64,000 bases of DNA from Anthostomella pinea (lineage: Eukaryota > Ascomycota > Sordariomycetes > Xylariales > Xylariaceae), in NCBI GenBank assembly GCA_963556695.1, contig CAUWAG010000007.1, forward strand, positions 62,001-126,000. Reading direction: 5' to 3'. Positions 1-11,700 of this stretch are shown here, one piece after another (the stretch's first letter is position 1; each line of letters starts with the position of its first letter). The notes under the pieces were generated by a model. That model was not told where the DNA came from, made no database searches, and saw nothing but the letters and a program-made list of their open reading frames with translations. The translations under genes were made by a program, and so were the position numbers.

Positions 1-656
1 TCCAACATATCTGGTGGGGTTACCAGAATACTCTATATGGGTCCATGCACTGGATCCACAAGGGTAGATATATGAAGATCAACGGGCCGATAGATGTAAC
101 TTACTGCCGTTCTTAATCGAAGTGTCGCTGCCCCGCTCCAAATGGCTGGCACCTCCTAACTTTTTTCACTTAAAGACAAAAGTACGTTTTTCCACGGTCG
201 TACTTTCACCTCAACGTCGCATATATCAGTCCGTATATATGCTAGTAGGTACGGCTTAAGGCTATTGATATATAAGTATATAGATATTTGCGACGTTATA
301 ACGGTCGTAACAACGTCAAATAACGTACTTTTATGTTTTGATTAACTAGATTGATATTAATTATTATGGCAAGAAAGGGTAATAAAAGGGTAATTTAACA
401 AGTTTTAAAAGCCATAATGATAATAACGAATAACTTTACAATTTTAAGTCGTATAGAAAAAGTAAAACATTGATTAAAACCGCATTTTTAAGCGGATTGT
501 TACTAAAAATCGTATGAAAATAAAGCTATATTTATATCGTAATAACTTTTAATAATGTTTAATATTACGCATAAATATTAAATCAATTAGTTATATTTAC
601 TAATATAATTTCCTCGTTATTATTAATAAACCCCTTTTATAAATCCTTATATTATA

Positions 657-698
657 TATAACGTAAATGATAAGCGAGCTGCGAATACAAGCGAGCTA
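657..698 (+). repeat. Inverted repeat, left arm (partner 1277-1317)
   Basis: About 41 nt carrying two copies of GCGAGCT separated by a CAAATACAA/CGAATACAA-like core. Its reverse complement at 1277-1317 matches with about five differences. It may be the terminal inverted repeat of a degraded DNA transposon. Confidence 0.6.
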
Positions 699-1276
699 AT
701 GTCACAGCGAGCGTACTAAAGAGCTGGGACATAGCCGGCAGCAAGCAGCAATTACTCTATTGACGAGAATATCAAGACTAGAGAGGAAAGGAAAACAGAG
801 AAAGCTAGGTATAGCTGGAGGTTGTCCCTTTAAGAGGAATCCTCCGGTCAGATCCTTCCCTTATTGAGAGGTATCGGCTTGTCATGTGGGAAGGTCCATG
901 CAGGCCGTCACAGCTATGAGGTGGGGCTTCTATATATAAAAGTCGGTGTGTAACCGTGCGTCTACCTTTTAACAAAATCTGAAAAATCTCGGACCTGCTG
1001 CATTTAATGTAGTCTTTTCTATAGATAATAATGATATATAGCAATTGTTTTTCACTGATTTAATAGCCTGTGCATCTTAAAAAGGCTTTTTACAAGGGTA
1101 GTTTTAGCGTATTTTAAAATAAATCTTGAAATAAAATAGCTATAAACCTAGAAAAAGTGACATTAATGTATTTTTCAAGTTATAAACCTTAAAAAAACGT
1201 CTGAGATCTTTCCGATTTTTTTTGTGAAGTTAAAAATTAGCGCACCGACTTTTTTTATATAGAAGCCCCACTTCGC

Positions 1277-1317
1277 AGCTCGCTTGTATTTGCAGCTCGC
1301 GTGTCATCTACATTATA
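1277..1317 (-). repeat. Inverted repeat, right arm (partner 657-698)
   Basis: Reverse-complement partner of 657-698. The two arms enclose about 580 bp. The next inner inverted pair (918-948 with 1241-1276) directly abuts this arm, so the structure is nested. Confidence 0.6.
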
Positions 1318-1675
1318 CCTTTTTATTATCTTTTAAATTAGCTATATTACGACTTGTTTTATTGAAAAGCCCGTTTAAAAAAGTTAAAATGTGCTAACAA
1401 TTTAAAGCGAGGTAGTAACACTTTGATTAAAACCGACAGTATAAGTTTAAAGCTTGAAGGAAACGTAAGACGTAAGGTTATTAAAAACTCTAATCTACAT
1501 AAGTACTTTATAAAATCACTTGTAAAGATAAACCGTGCCGAACTACTTTACCGCCCTTTGTTCTTAATATTTACTAACACTTTCTGTCTAAGACTTCTCC
1601 TCTTAGCCACGCCTTTGCCAAGGCCAACTACCTTGTCTTATAATAAGAAGAGTTTTATTTAATTAAAACGTCCGC

Positions 1676-2700
1676 CAGACCCACAGCCAATTCCTGCTTG
1701 GACCAGCTCCTCCATGATAGGAGACAGCAAAGCATGCGTCTTGCAGGCTGCATTGCAGATCTTGTGAGCTGTCGCATTGGTCCGAGACTCCAAGCCGGGG
1801 GTGGGCGCCGGTCGCCAAAAGTCATGGTCGTCATTTACAGTGAATGATTGGTCTGTGAGGGCCAGCTCGTTTTTGCTTTTGATCGAAATGGCCTACAACG
1901 ACAAACCATTATTTTCAGCTCCTGTCCCACCCCGGTAACCATGTCTATTCCTACCTTACCTACTGCCGACCTGACCGCCTCTTGCATCCGTTACGACTTC
2001 CAGGTTCAAGAACCCAAAGCAGGTTCTAACTTTTCTGGGTGCGAGTCCTGTCACAGCCATGGTCCCGTAATTTTGCATGAGCAGTATGAAAAGGAGGGTG
2101 CGAGAGAGGAATTAGGCGGCAAGGGCATCTTATTCGGCGCGATTAAGAGACTTAGAGGTATACCTATGGACTTTGTCTTCAAGTGGCTTGCCCTGCTGAT
2201 ACTTTAAGGGCATTTCAAGTTTTTAGCACGAGTCCTTTGACTTTAACTTCTTGTTTCCAAGTTGTTATTTGAGAGACGGTGTCTTTTGGATGGGCAAATA
2301 TCCTCCTCCTCTTTACTCTTTCTTATCACCCTTTCCTAAGCCTTGGCAGAGGCGCCATGAAGCCCACCCTTTGGAAGCCGCTTGGAGGCGCGGGTAGGCA
2401 GACTATGTCATTGAGCATAACGTGTAGCACTCTTACCATGGTCGCGCTCGGAGACATGTACGACGCGCGCTTGGATGCCCATGAAAGCTACTCGAGCGTG
2501 AATACATGGGCAGTTTATTCAAGAAACGGGACGGAGAGGCGTCAGAAAGGCAAGCTTGCTTCAATGATACTATCATCATTCGAGCAAAGCGTACAGATCC
2601 ATGCATCGGACACATCCCAACCAACCTCTACCAACAACAAAGCTGTTTGGTCACCCACTCACTCACCGCGCTTGAAGTAGGGTATCAAGGACAAGCAAGT
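1676..2700. other. No supported gene
   Basis: Base composition returns to normal here. Several open frames exist (for example 1848-2207 and 2506-2760, plus), but none shows a recognisable domain, consistent codon bias or splice structure. Part of it may be the 3' flank of the minus-strand cysteine-rich gene that ends at 2701. Confidence 0.4.
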
Positions 2701-3009
2701 CTACCAGCCATATCCATATTCGCCGTCACTATCCTCAGGAGCCTGGCCTCTCCCCTTTGACGGATGCCAACCCAGTCTCTTCTCGGCAAAGTCCTCGAGA
2801 TCGAGCTCATTCATCGCGTTCTCCCGCACCTCGGCGCAGCCCTTGCACTCCTCACCGCGGAACTCGTCCTCGGACTTGCGGACACCCGTGCTACACCGGC
2901 CGAAGTGGCCGTGACGCCGCGCATCGCGACACCACTGCTTGTTGGTATTCTCCGACAGCTGCTTATTACACGTCGGACAGACCGAGAGTGTCTTTATGTT
3001 GCGACACAT
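2701..3009 (-). CDS. Small cysteine-rich protein, probable zinc binder, unknown function
   Basis: A 102-residue single-exon ORF. I do not recognise the family. Cysteines fall in pairs: C-P-T-C near residues 11-14, single cysteines near 27 and 39, and C-K-G-C near 55-58. That spacing could hold one or two zinc ions. The tail is acidic and rich in Asp, Glu and Gly. Third codon positions are strongly G/C, as in the housekeeping genes of this window, which favours real coding. There is no signal peptide and no membrane segment. The start is the first ATG after an upstream stop in the same frame. An additional upstream exon cannot be excluded. It stands alone between two regions without supported genes. 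Confidence 0.55.
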   Translation of the reverse strand: MCRNIKTLSVCPTCNKQLSENTNKQWCRDARRHGHFGRCSTGVRKSEDEFRGEECKGCAEVRENAMNELDLEDFAEKRLGWHPSKGRGQAPEDSDGEYGYGW

Positions 3010-5280
3010 GGCTGCCGGCGGCTGTGGATTGTACGAGGTTCGGATAAGCCTGAGTCAAGATGAAATATGTAAGCTAGCTAGCCGTGTCTCGGCCGACGCC
3101 GTACGTAGAGATGGTCGAGGGTGAGAGGAGTCCCTACCTGGTACAGACCCGCCGAGGATCCGCATACGATGGTTGGCTTTGGCGAGGGACTGGGGTTTGA
3201 GGTTACTCGAGCAGGCTGGTACAGTTTCAGGTGGGCGGCTGTGTCTGCTGGACGATCGGATGATTTGAGCCTCAACTCGGCTGGTGTGCACCCCGGAGTC
3301 GGATATAAAAAGGATCGCTTGCCCACTGGCGCACGAGGGTCTCAGTTCTCAGGAGAAGTGGTCTTTATATCTCAAATCGGCACTATTCTTCTCATCCCTT
3401 GGCAGCTCACCGTCGTGCTCTTCCTCGACCCTGGCCAAAGGCGGTGTGCAACCGCTTCTTGAATAGGATTCCCCTTTCCTCCTCCTGCATTTCCGTTCGC
3501 TTACTATCACATAGAGATTGATGTGCACCCGTAATACGCAACGGCTCGTGTCATGCATCGTACCTCCAGGCTCCAGGGATGTCCGTTTCTGGAAGTCCGA
3601 GACCAGAGATGCATGCGACAGGTCATCACGTCTTCGCTCATCTCTTGTGGCTAGACGTGGCGAACGTCTTGTTGCCTCGGCGCGACATCTCGTGGACCAC
3701 GTGCTGCTCAAGAGACGCGCTCTTGATTGGGCAGTTCCAGAGGCCACTGACGAGATCAGCTATTGTCACCCAGATGAGATCATATATAGATACGTCCACG
3801 TACGCCGGCTTCACTCGAGAAGACGCGCGGGCAAGTCAGTGGTTGATACAGGCGCATGGTCTAGGCTCCAGCAAGATCCTTACACCCCGATATGCATGTG
3901 ATTCCGTTCTGGGTCATACGTGTCACATAAAGCGGGTTACCAGCCGGGTAGTTACAGAACAAGTAAGACGGGGCATATCCTGCTCATTCTTTTGGCGTGA
4001 TACTTTCAAACTGCTCGGCACGCTGCGCCCATCCGAAGCATGTCGCTGAATCTGGAACGGAAACTCACACCACATCGATTCGTTGCTTGTGCACGTTACC
4101 AGGTTTCTATTCGCTGGGAGCGTATTGGCTCTTGCATGCTCCGTGAGCACGTTGCCTGGAGGCTGGGCATCTTACTCATCTTGTCATAGGAGAGCCGGAA
4201 ACATACCCCATAGGTTGTCATGGCGGTTTGAGAAGCCGGAGAGAAGGGAAACAAGCGCTGACAGTACCTATTCGAACCTGTTACTGTGTATATGTCTTGT
4301 CGTGTTGTGCCGTGCCACCTGCCGGGATACCGAATCCGATACTGCCAATTGACATTTGTTTCAGCGGGCAGTTCGCGAGCAAATACTAAAGGGACGCTGT
4401 CTTGCGAAGGGCACAACCCTCTCCAGCCCATAACTTACCAGGGATATAGTTGGCAACGGAATGCCGTATACTGCATCAAGTCTCGGCTACCCGTTGCGGT
4501 TGATAATATCATTATTGCCTACCTTATATGTGAAACATATATGCTAATCCACTGTGACTTTGATTATATCTGGTCTGCTTCTCGTAACTGTTCCTGAGCG
4601 GCACTACATATTGATAGCTCCACATGATCAACCCTTATACATACCAGATCTAGCTTCATAGTTTCCTTATTCTTAACGTACAACAACAAGTTTATTCCTG
4701 GACTCATCCGCAGTCGCATTGCGACAGTTGCGATATGGCTATGGGAACGTACTCTAGCTTAGCAGCTTATATCTTGCCTTTCCGAATAGCTAGGTCCGGT
4801 TAAACAAGATTAATCAAAATGTATGTGTCTAAGTCCTCGCACGTTTTCATCACACCCTCAGTCAAAGCGAGATTGGGCGCTCTATGTTCCTAGGCTGAAT
4901 ATTCCTCGGTATTTTCTCATCGAGAGTTAACTGCAATATAGCCACTTTTACGACAACTAGTTCCAGTGTGCCGGTTGATATCTGGTGCTGGCTGTTCCCC
5001 AGACTGCCTCGAGCGTCGTGCTCGGAAGTGTTGCCCGCTCAGTGCCCGTAATGCAGTCTAAGAGGATGACTCCAGGACGATATAGCAATAGTTGAGCTCT
5101 TTCGTTGTAGTTGAGCCACTGGGGGACAGCGGAGATCATGGACCTTTAGAAGCTTGTAACATCTGTGGGATAATCCCGGACCGGCCTGTCCCAGAAATAG
5201 TGCATAACAGCTTAAAGATGAGAGAACGAGCAGAACTTGTTGCCCTGGTTCAATGTTGCTTGTTCGCTGTGTGGCTTCGT
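3010..5280. other. Intergenic, no supported gene
   Basis: Contains several medium ORFs on both strands (3349-3747 minus, 3579-4049 plus, 4096-4431 minus). They overlap each other, carry no family signal and show no splice-site arrangement. Nothing else stands out. Confidence 0.4.
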
Positions 5281-5341
5281 GGAATAAGCATACCGTAATA
5301 AGTAGCTCGTAGCTGCCAAAGTCATCTTCGATGCTCATTCC
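5281..5341 (+). repeat. Upstream repeat copy 1, shared by the two gag-like genes
   Basis: About 60 bp that recurs, diverged, at 6573-6632. Shared blocks include GGAATAA, AATAAGTAGCT and CTTCGATGCTCATTCC (CCTCGATGCTTATTCC in copy 2). It lies about 340 bp upstream of the first gag-like ATG; copy 2 lies about 420 bp upstream of the second. This supports duplication of a unit including its upstream DNA. Confidence 0.6.
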
Positions 5342-5621
5342 ATTTATGATGAACGCACACTTCGTTTGGTTGACAATCACGTTGGGTCGCAAGTGCCTGC
5401 TACAAATTTCCATCTCCATCTGCTACCTTTGGACCTCCAAGTCTTGTCCTTGGTTCCATTGCAATCAACCATCCTCCATCATCACCACATCATCTACACC
5501 GTGCTCCAAGTCCATCTCTGTTATCACCGCGACCACCCAACTTGTCTAGACGTACGATGATATTCCTCTTCCCTACAAGCAGTCTGCTAATTGACCCGTG
5601 TAGCAACATCCCCACGCAATC

Positions 5622-6395
5622 ATGGGCAAGACCAAAGCCGCTCTTGTCAAGCTCGACGGGTGGTACAGACTCACCAGATGGAGCAAGAATATCAAGAGAC
5701 ATCTGAAGGCCCAGGGTCTCCTCGAATTCATCGAATCAGAAGTCCCCAAGCCCGTCGTCGAAGCCGATATCGAGGAGTGGCAGCGTAATAGAGACCTAGC
5801 CAAGCACAAACTCTGGAACTCTCTCGCTCCAAACATGCGATCTAGCCTCAATTCCAGCGGGTTTAACGAGACGACCGAGGACAACCCAAAGGCGATCTTT
5901 CACATGATTGTCGCAACTCTACTAAAGCAGATAAAATCCATCGTTGTGGCCGAGAACCTCGAACTTGTCGAGCTGCAAGCCCCCGATTCTGACGAAGAAC
6001 GATACCAATATATAGCCGACTTCCTCAACCTTTACGACGAGCTCACGGCTATGGGTAGCGGATTGACAGATGCCGTCGCGACCAGTCTCTTCATACATGG
6101 ACACAAGGCTCATTGGCCTAAAGTCTACGAAGACTACGTGAAAAGCGTCGACATTGCAGCTAATGCCGTGGGAATTGCATATGGCCGAATTCAGAGCCAT
6201 GCCCAGCGTGGCCGCAAAGCTGCAATCACCATCGGCGTCGACACCATCTGCGAGTCCTCGCGCTCCACCCACAGAGACGAGTTCATTGCAGGAGGAGACT
6301 CGCGGTCCAGCCAAACCGTAAACGCCAGAAGTCGGAAGAATCCAAGTAGGGCACCGACGCCGGAAGACTACACAACTACATGTATGATAGCTTAA
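5622..6395 (+). CDS. Retrotransposon gag-like protein, copy 1
   Basis: 257 residues, single exon, intact. The N-terminus has the layout of copia-type gag proteins (UBN2/DUF4219-like): a K-L-D-G-W-Y-R-L-T-R-W start, then an L-x-x-x-G-L turn, a short acidic linker and a helical core with W-x-x-N-R-D and K-x-x-L-W-N-S-L. No zinc knuckle, protease, integrase or reverse transcriptase follows, so this is a solitary gag-like ORF. Its neighbour at 6995 is a diverged paralogue on the same strand, and both share the upstream repeat at 5281/6573. It could be a relic of a copia element or a captured host gene. The open frame and the absence of RIP inside it argue for recent origin or selection. The function is unknown. 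Confidence 0.6.
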   Translation: MGKTKAALVKLDGWYRLTRWSKNIKRHLKAQGLLEFIESEVPKPVVEADIEEWQRNRDLAKHKLWNSLAPNMRSSLNSSGFNETTEDNPKAIFHMIVATLLKQIKSIVVAENLELVELQAPDSDEERYQYIADFLNLYDELTAMGSGLTDAVATSLFIHGHKAHWPKVYEDYVKSVDIAANAVGIAYGRIQSHAQRGRKAAITIGVDTICESSRSTHRDEFIAGGDSRSSQTVNARSRKNPSRAPTPEDYTTTCMIA

Positions 6396-6994
6396 GGTAG
6401 CTGAACCCAGCGAATGAATTGGATTGAATTCCCTTTACTTTTGCTGCCTCTAGGGCCCTCGATATATATGTGTCGCCGAACCTTGATGACCTATATACAG
6501 TCGACCCCTATAAGTCACTGTCCGGCATGTCGCATGCACTTTCTGGACACCGTTGAAGATATTCGTACTCATGGAATAAACACACTGAAATAAGTAGCTT
6601 ATATCTAGAAAGCCATCCTCGATGCTTATTCCTGTGCGCTTATTCTGAGGGTTCAGCGTACCAACATTGCTCTGTCAGTCAGTTGAAATACCAAGGGCAC
6701 TTTGACCACCAAGTCCGTTGAAAGCAGCAGCAGCAGCCTAAGGTATTTCCCCTCACAAACCATCATCTGCACACCCATCACTTTAGCAGCAGCCCAATGT
6801 ATTTCTCCATCATAAACTTCCATCTGCACACCTTACCACTGTGACTTTCCATCCTACCTCACACTTTTCACTTTCAACGACAAAAACTCTGCGTCACTCG
6901 ATTACAACCTTACCTAGACGCCCAAATCTTCCTTACTTCCCACACAACCACTCCGCATTACTCCACATCGCACCACCGCACACCCACCACCACA
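6396..6994. other. Spacer between gag-like genes with repeat copy 2
   Basis: Contains the second copy of the shared upstream repeat (6573-6632). After it comes a CT/CA-rich leader with CAGCAG runs near 6726-6740 and 6786-6791, running up to the ATG at 6995. No gene is seen. Confidence 0.5.
6573..6632 (+). repeat. Upstream repeat copy 2
   Basis: Diverged copy of 5281-5341, placed upstream of the second gag-like gene. Confidence 0.6.
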
Positions 6995-8128
6995 ATGTCG
7001 CCCACCTTCGCCAACGCTTCCATGGTGAAGCTAACAGGAAGCGAGAACATGCACGAATGGTGCGACAGCACCGGCTAGAACTTCGCCTACTACGGCCTCA
7101 TCCCCTTCCTCGAGGGCCACGTCCCGGCGCCTCCTGTCTCCGACGCCCACGCTGTCGCCGAGTGGGAGAAGAACCGCGCCTTCGCTCTCCACGCGCTCCA
7201 GTTCTCCGTATCATCACCCCTCCATGAGACCATCGCCAAGACCTGCGAGCCCTCGCTGGACCCGGTCGACTACCTCCGCGACATCGAGGAGACTATCGCG
7301 AAGCAAGACGCCGCGCGCACCACCGCCGCCATGACGACGCAGCTCATCACCCTGCCCCCGGCCTCCAAGTACACCTGCAAGGAGTTCCTAACCACCTTCT
7401 TCTCCCTCCACGAGCAGCTATCCGACAACGACTGCCACATCCCGGGCGTGGCGGCCCTGAGCATCGCCATCAACGCCATCAAGGAGAAGAGCCCCGAGTA
7501 TTCCGCCATCCTGCAGAAGCGACTCGACATGGGCTGGCTGGATTGGGAAGATTTCAAGAAGGCCATCCTCTCGGGACAGAAACTGACTCCTCGCACCCCT
7601 CATCCTGGTCCTATGTGGGATGTTCCCACTGCGATCTATGTTTGCTCTCCTCCTTCCACGCCGTCGCCCGAGCAGCGACAGCGACAGCGACAGCGACAAG
7701 TGAGCCCTGAGAAGCACCATTCGCCATACAGACAGGAGGTCCCTCAAACGCCGGTCGAATACTACCTAAGCCCCGAGCTATCCCCAGTCAGCGTTGAAGG
7801 CTATGGAGAGGAGGGGCAGATCAAAGAGTACGACTCCGATTCCGATTCCGATATTGGTGAAGTCGTCCAGCTACCGGTACACTCGGCCATGCGCCGAAGC
7901 CCAGGATCTTTCTCGCCGTTGCACCCCGAGTCGAATGAGTTCTGGTGCCCCAAGGAATCGCCGCGCCAGCCATGGTCGTCGACCTATAGCCAGTACCGCG
8001 ACTTCAGCGAGACCAAGACTATCGACGTCACCAACAAGGCCACCGACACCATCACCAACTCCCCGGCCCCCGTCGTCGAAGAGAAGCCATACGATTGCAT
8101 GGCATCAGAATGGGCCCTATACGACTAG
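6995..8128 (+). pseudogene. Gag-like protein, copy 2, with in-frame TAG at codon 28
   Basis: The frame from ATG 6995 to the stop at 8126-8128 spans 378 codons and is broken once, by TAG at 7076-7078. The residues on both sides fit the gag-like N-terminus (K-L-T-G-S-E-N-M-H-E-W before, Y-Y-G-L-I-P-F-L-E-G after), so the frame clearly continues through the stop. Family layout suggests Trp at that spot; TGG to TAG is a C-to-T change at CpA on the other strand, as RIP would make. Downstream the helical core continues (residues about 60-200). A Pro/Ser-rich tail follows, with an (RQ)n run from a CGACAG repeat near 7675-7700 and an acidic D-S-D-S-D stretch. Translation could instead begin at ATG 7331, giving a 265-residue protein. 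Paralogue of the gene at 5622. Confidence 0.6.
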
Positions 8129-8784
8129 ATGCCGCATTTGCATTATATATTTCTTCATCAGGGGGCTCGAGGCAGCCGCTTTCTTTTCAGTATTATGATA
8201 CCCGCACAGGCAGATGAAGTTATGATTAAACGGTATTGCAATGAATATATTCTCAACAGAGCTTTGGAGGCCGAATACAATTGGTTTGCCAGTGCACCGT
8301 GTGACTGATGGATATCGTGACATGAACACTTAGTGACCCGAACCTGATGCGATGTCTGTTGACCTAGACTTCGAGAAGCCGACGTCGCACCCATCCATGG
8401 CCAAGAACGCAAGCGCCAGCCGAAGGGTGTGATCCTTATTATGCCTATCAGGTCAAGGTCTAAAGGGCACACTTTTCACCACCTTGGCGAGCCACAGCCA
8501 TCATGAAATGTCCAGTACCCAAATTAGTCACAGCAAATAGCCCACGCGAGACGTCAGGGCCAAAATAAAATACATGTTGGGCCTTGCCCGTGTTCCCATC
8601 CGGCTTACATCATGCAACGCCGGCCAAGATACAAAATAACCATCCCTTGCTCCCATGGAAACCCCTGTGCGAAGCCTCGCGAAGTCAGCACGCAGACCAA
8701 GACAAGCAAACAGATTCTTGATTCTTCGGGAACAGTGCAGTCCCGTAGCCCTTGGTCCCACCTGTATACCCCTACTCGAAGCGC
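8129..8784. other. Intergenic, 3' flanks of gag-like copy 2 and TOR
   Basis: Convergent gene ends. No gene is seen. It probably holds the 3' UTRs of both neighbours. Confidence 0.5.
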
Positions 8785-11700
8785 CTACCAGAACGAGCAC
8801 CAACCAATATAGTGCTGGCAGAGATTCTCCAGCTTCGTCGCTTCCATGATCAGCTTGTTGACCTGTTGGACCACCTCCAGCTCTTCGTTTGGCTTGAAGT
8901 CGCGCCCCGTCAACTTCTGGTTCACGCGATCAAGCACCTCGACGGCGCGGGCGTTCTGCATCTCCGCCGTCTCGCCGTCAGCCTGAGTCGCGCCATTAAG
9001 ACTCGAGTTTGTGCGTGCCCTGGCACGTGAGCCAGGGGGACCACCTTGGAGCTGCGCCTCTGCTTGTTGTGCAGCAAGGAATTCTGAGGGCGGGTGTTCG
9101 GCCTCGAGGATACTGGGTCGACGGCCGCGCTGGGCTGCAGCACCGAGAGCTGATTCCCGTTCGGAGCGGAAATTGGGGCCTACGGGAGAGGCAGCGTTGG
9201 TCAGACGCCATGTAAGCAGAGGGTCGTGGATGAACTGTGCCACCTCGTTAGTATTTGTTCGATTTGATAGTAATGAGGACTCGGTGTGAAAACTTACCGC
9301 TTCAAGTACCGCCATGACACTCTCCTTGTTCTCACGGAGCACACGCATAACATGCTCACAGGTGATACGGAAACTGCCCTCGATGTTGCTAACTTCCATG
9401 GCGTACGTGAGCATTCTTGTCAGACGGAACGGCACACGTTCGGGATACTTGTCTCGCTTCATGGCAACCTCGAAGCAGTCACCGAAGTCGATATGGATGA
9501 TCTTGCCAGTGATACGGTCGAGCATCAGGTTGCTGGGATGCCGGTCACCGAGGCCGAGAATGTACCCGACCATGCTCATCACACCCAAGCTGCGCGTGTA
9601 ATTGGTGCGTCGGTCCAGCCAAGCCTCTGAGCTCTTGCTCTTCAGCCAAAGGACGCGGTACAGATCTTGACCGGTGGTGTTGTCCAAGGCGTAGCCAAAC
9701 ACCTCGACCTTCTGCATCAGGGTAAGGTTGTCATAGTCTGGCGCCATTTGCAGCATTATCCGGTGTTCGATATTGAGCAGAATCTTCCGGCTCTCACGAT
9801 ACTCGCGAATGAGCACATGGAGGGTGTCACTGTTCGGCACCCACCCGAGGAGACCAGAATTCTGACTGAGAGGAATGGCCGGGTACCTTTGGATGTTGAG
9901 GTGCCGTTTGTAGCACTCGGAATCATCTGCGAGGAGGGTGTTGCAAAGACCAAACAGCTGCATGACACGTTCGTCTTGTCGGATATCTTCGTGGCCCTTC
10001 AGCAAGAAGGCATATGAGCTACCGTCACTGCCGGTCGTGTTCAGCTTTCGGGGTCGTTGTTTGGAGTTGATAACGCTGAATGTCGTCTCGAACGACATTA
10101 TTCGCACGACTGGGGCGCCACTGCGATACGTGCCGGGCACGGCGAGGTCCAGATTCTTCGCGCTCAGTAGCTTGGGGGAGCAGTAGGCAAGTTCAAGAGA
10201 GGTCATCTGGGGAAGCTGCCTGCCGATGCGACGGAACACTTGGTAATACAGATCCCATGCTTGATTGAGATCGCTGACATCGCGGCTGCTCTCATATTGT
10301 CGGCACCACTCTCGCGCTTCGGTGAGATCGCGGCCGAACGTCTGTGCGAAGCTGATTTCGCGCAACGTCTCCGGACCTCTTTCGAGCTGCTCGTGCAGCG
10401 GTCCCAGAGTGGCAAACATACCCTCGATGTTGTGGTCCCCGAACCACAGCCGAGATGCTTCCTCGAGACCCTCGTGCCACTGCTCGTGCCACAGTACAGC
10501 CACGCGAATGAGCTCATGACTGACGATATCGGCTTGCTCGACGAGCTTGGCGCTGTGAGCTCGCATGCTGTCCATGATGAGTGCCGCCGACTTTGATCGC
10601 CTCGAGCCCTGGGCGGATTTCATGGCAACGGTGAGGGGGTAAACCAAAGCCTGGGGATGGTTCCTACCAACATCCGCCAGCAGGTTGTGGATTGACTGTC
10701 GCACGCGCGTATTGGGCTGGTTGATGCGCGCAATGAGTTGAGGGATCACCTCAAGCCACGTATCGACGCTAACAGTGCCGAAGCCTTGAGTGACTGCTGT
10801 GTTGACCTCACCGCTACCGCCATGGGCAAACCACAGGGTGAGCAATCGAAGGGTATCTTGAAGAGAGCTCCCTGAAGAGAGAGCAATTGACTTGAAGAAG
10901 CCAGTGACTGCAGGTACGACGTGATTGATGATAACGGCCGAGTCTGGTCTGGGGGCGGGCCTGTCTGTCGGTGACATGAGGGCCTGGACGATCTCAAAGT
11001 TTGCCAGAGCCCAAGCATGCCATGCCTTGTACCAGTTGGGGTTGTATTGAGTGGCCTTCGCGTAGGACGTGAGGATGTCTTGGACATTACGGTGCTGCCA
11101 ATCGCTCTTGTTAAGAGCGACCTGCCACTCTCCTTGCCTCAAATAGCATTTAGCAAGCAGCACTGTCTGGCCCTGTAGCGTTTTGTGGCTTCGAGGATTG
11201 GATATGGCCGGGTCAGCGCCGTTGTGAAAACCGTAGTCGCTCAATGAATCTGCACCGTTTGGCGGTGCCTGCATAGAGTCTCTAGATATCTCGAGAGCCT
11301 GAGCTGTGTCGGCAGTAAACTCCCGCAGACAGGACAGAGTCTTCTCCGCGTGGCCAGTCGATCGCATGTTGGCATGTTGGCCGTACTCCCAGTAGAATTT
11401 CAAGACAGCGTAGACGACCTGGGGAGGGATTCTTGGGGCCGAGGACCGCTGAGCTTGGTCGGTTTGGCTCCAGTACGGTATTATAGACTCTAAGGCCTGG
11501 TCAGTACCGATGAGCTGCTTGAGAGACTTTTCAGCCAGGCCCATCCTTCCGGACTTCCGGCACAGATTGGCAAATTTGATCCACATGTGCATGTTCTCCG
11601 ACGGAGTGATCACCAGAGCGCGGAGTCTGAGCATACGCGACCACACTTCCACATTCCGCTGACATCCCTTGAGGCGAGTCTCCCATGTCCGTCGCATGGT

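Larger units (their letters stand above)
1..1675. repeat. AT-rich, RIP-like block with inverted repeats
   Basis: From about base 170 the sequence is very AT-rich, dense in TpA, and full of stops in all frames. A less mutated island lies at about 650-960. It contains long inverted repeats: 657-698 pairs with 1277-1317, and inside it 918-948 pairs with 1241-1276. This pattern fits an old transposable element mutated by RIP (C-to-T changes mostly at CpA). I see no gene here; the short ORFs at 805-1044 and 1423-1662 lack any coding signal. Confidence 0.7.
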
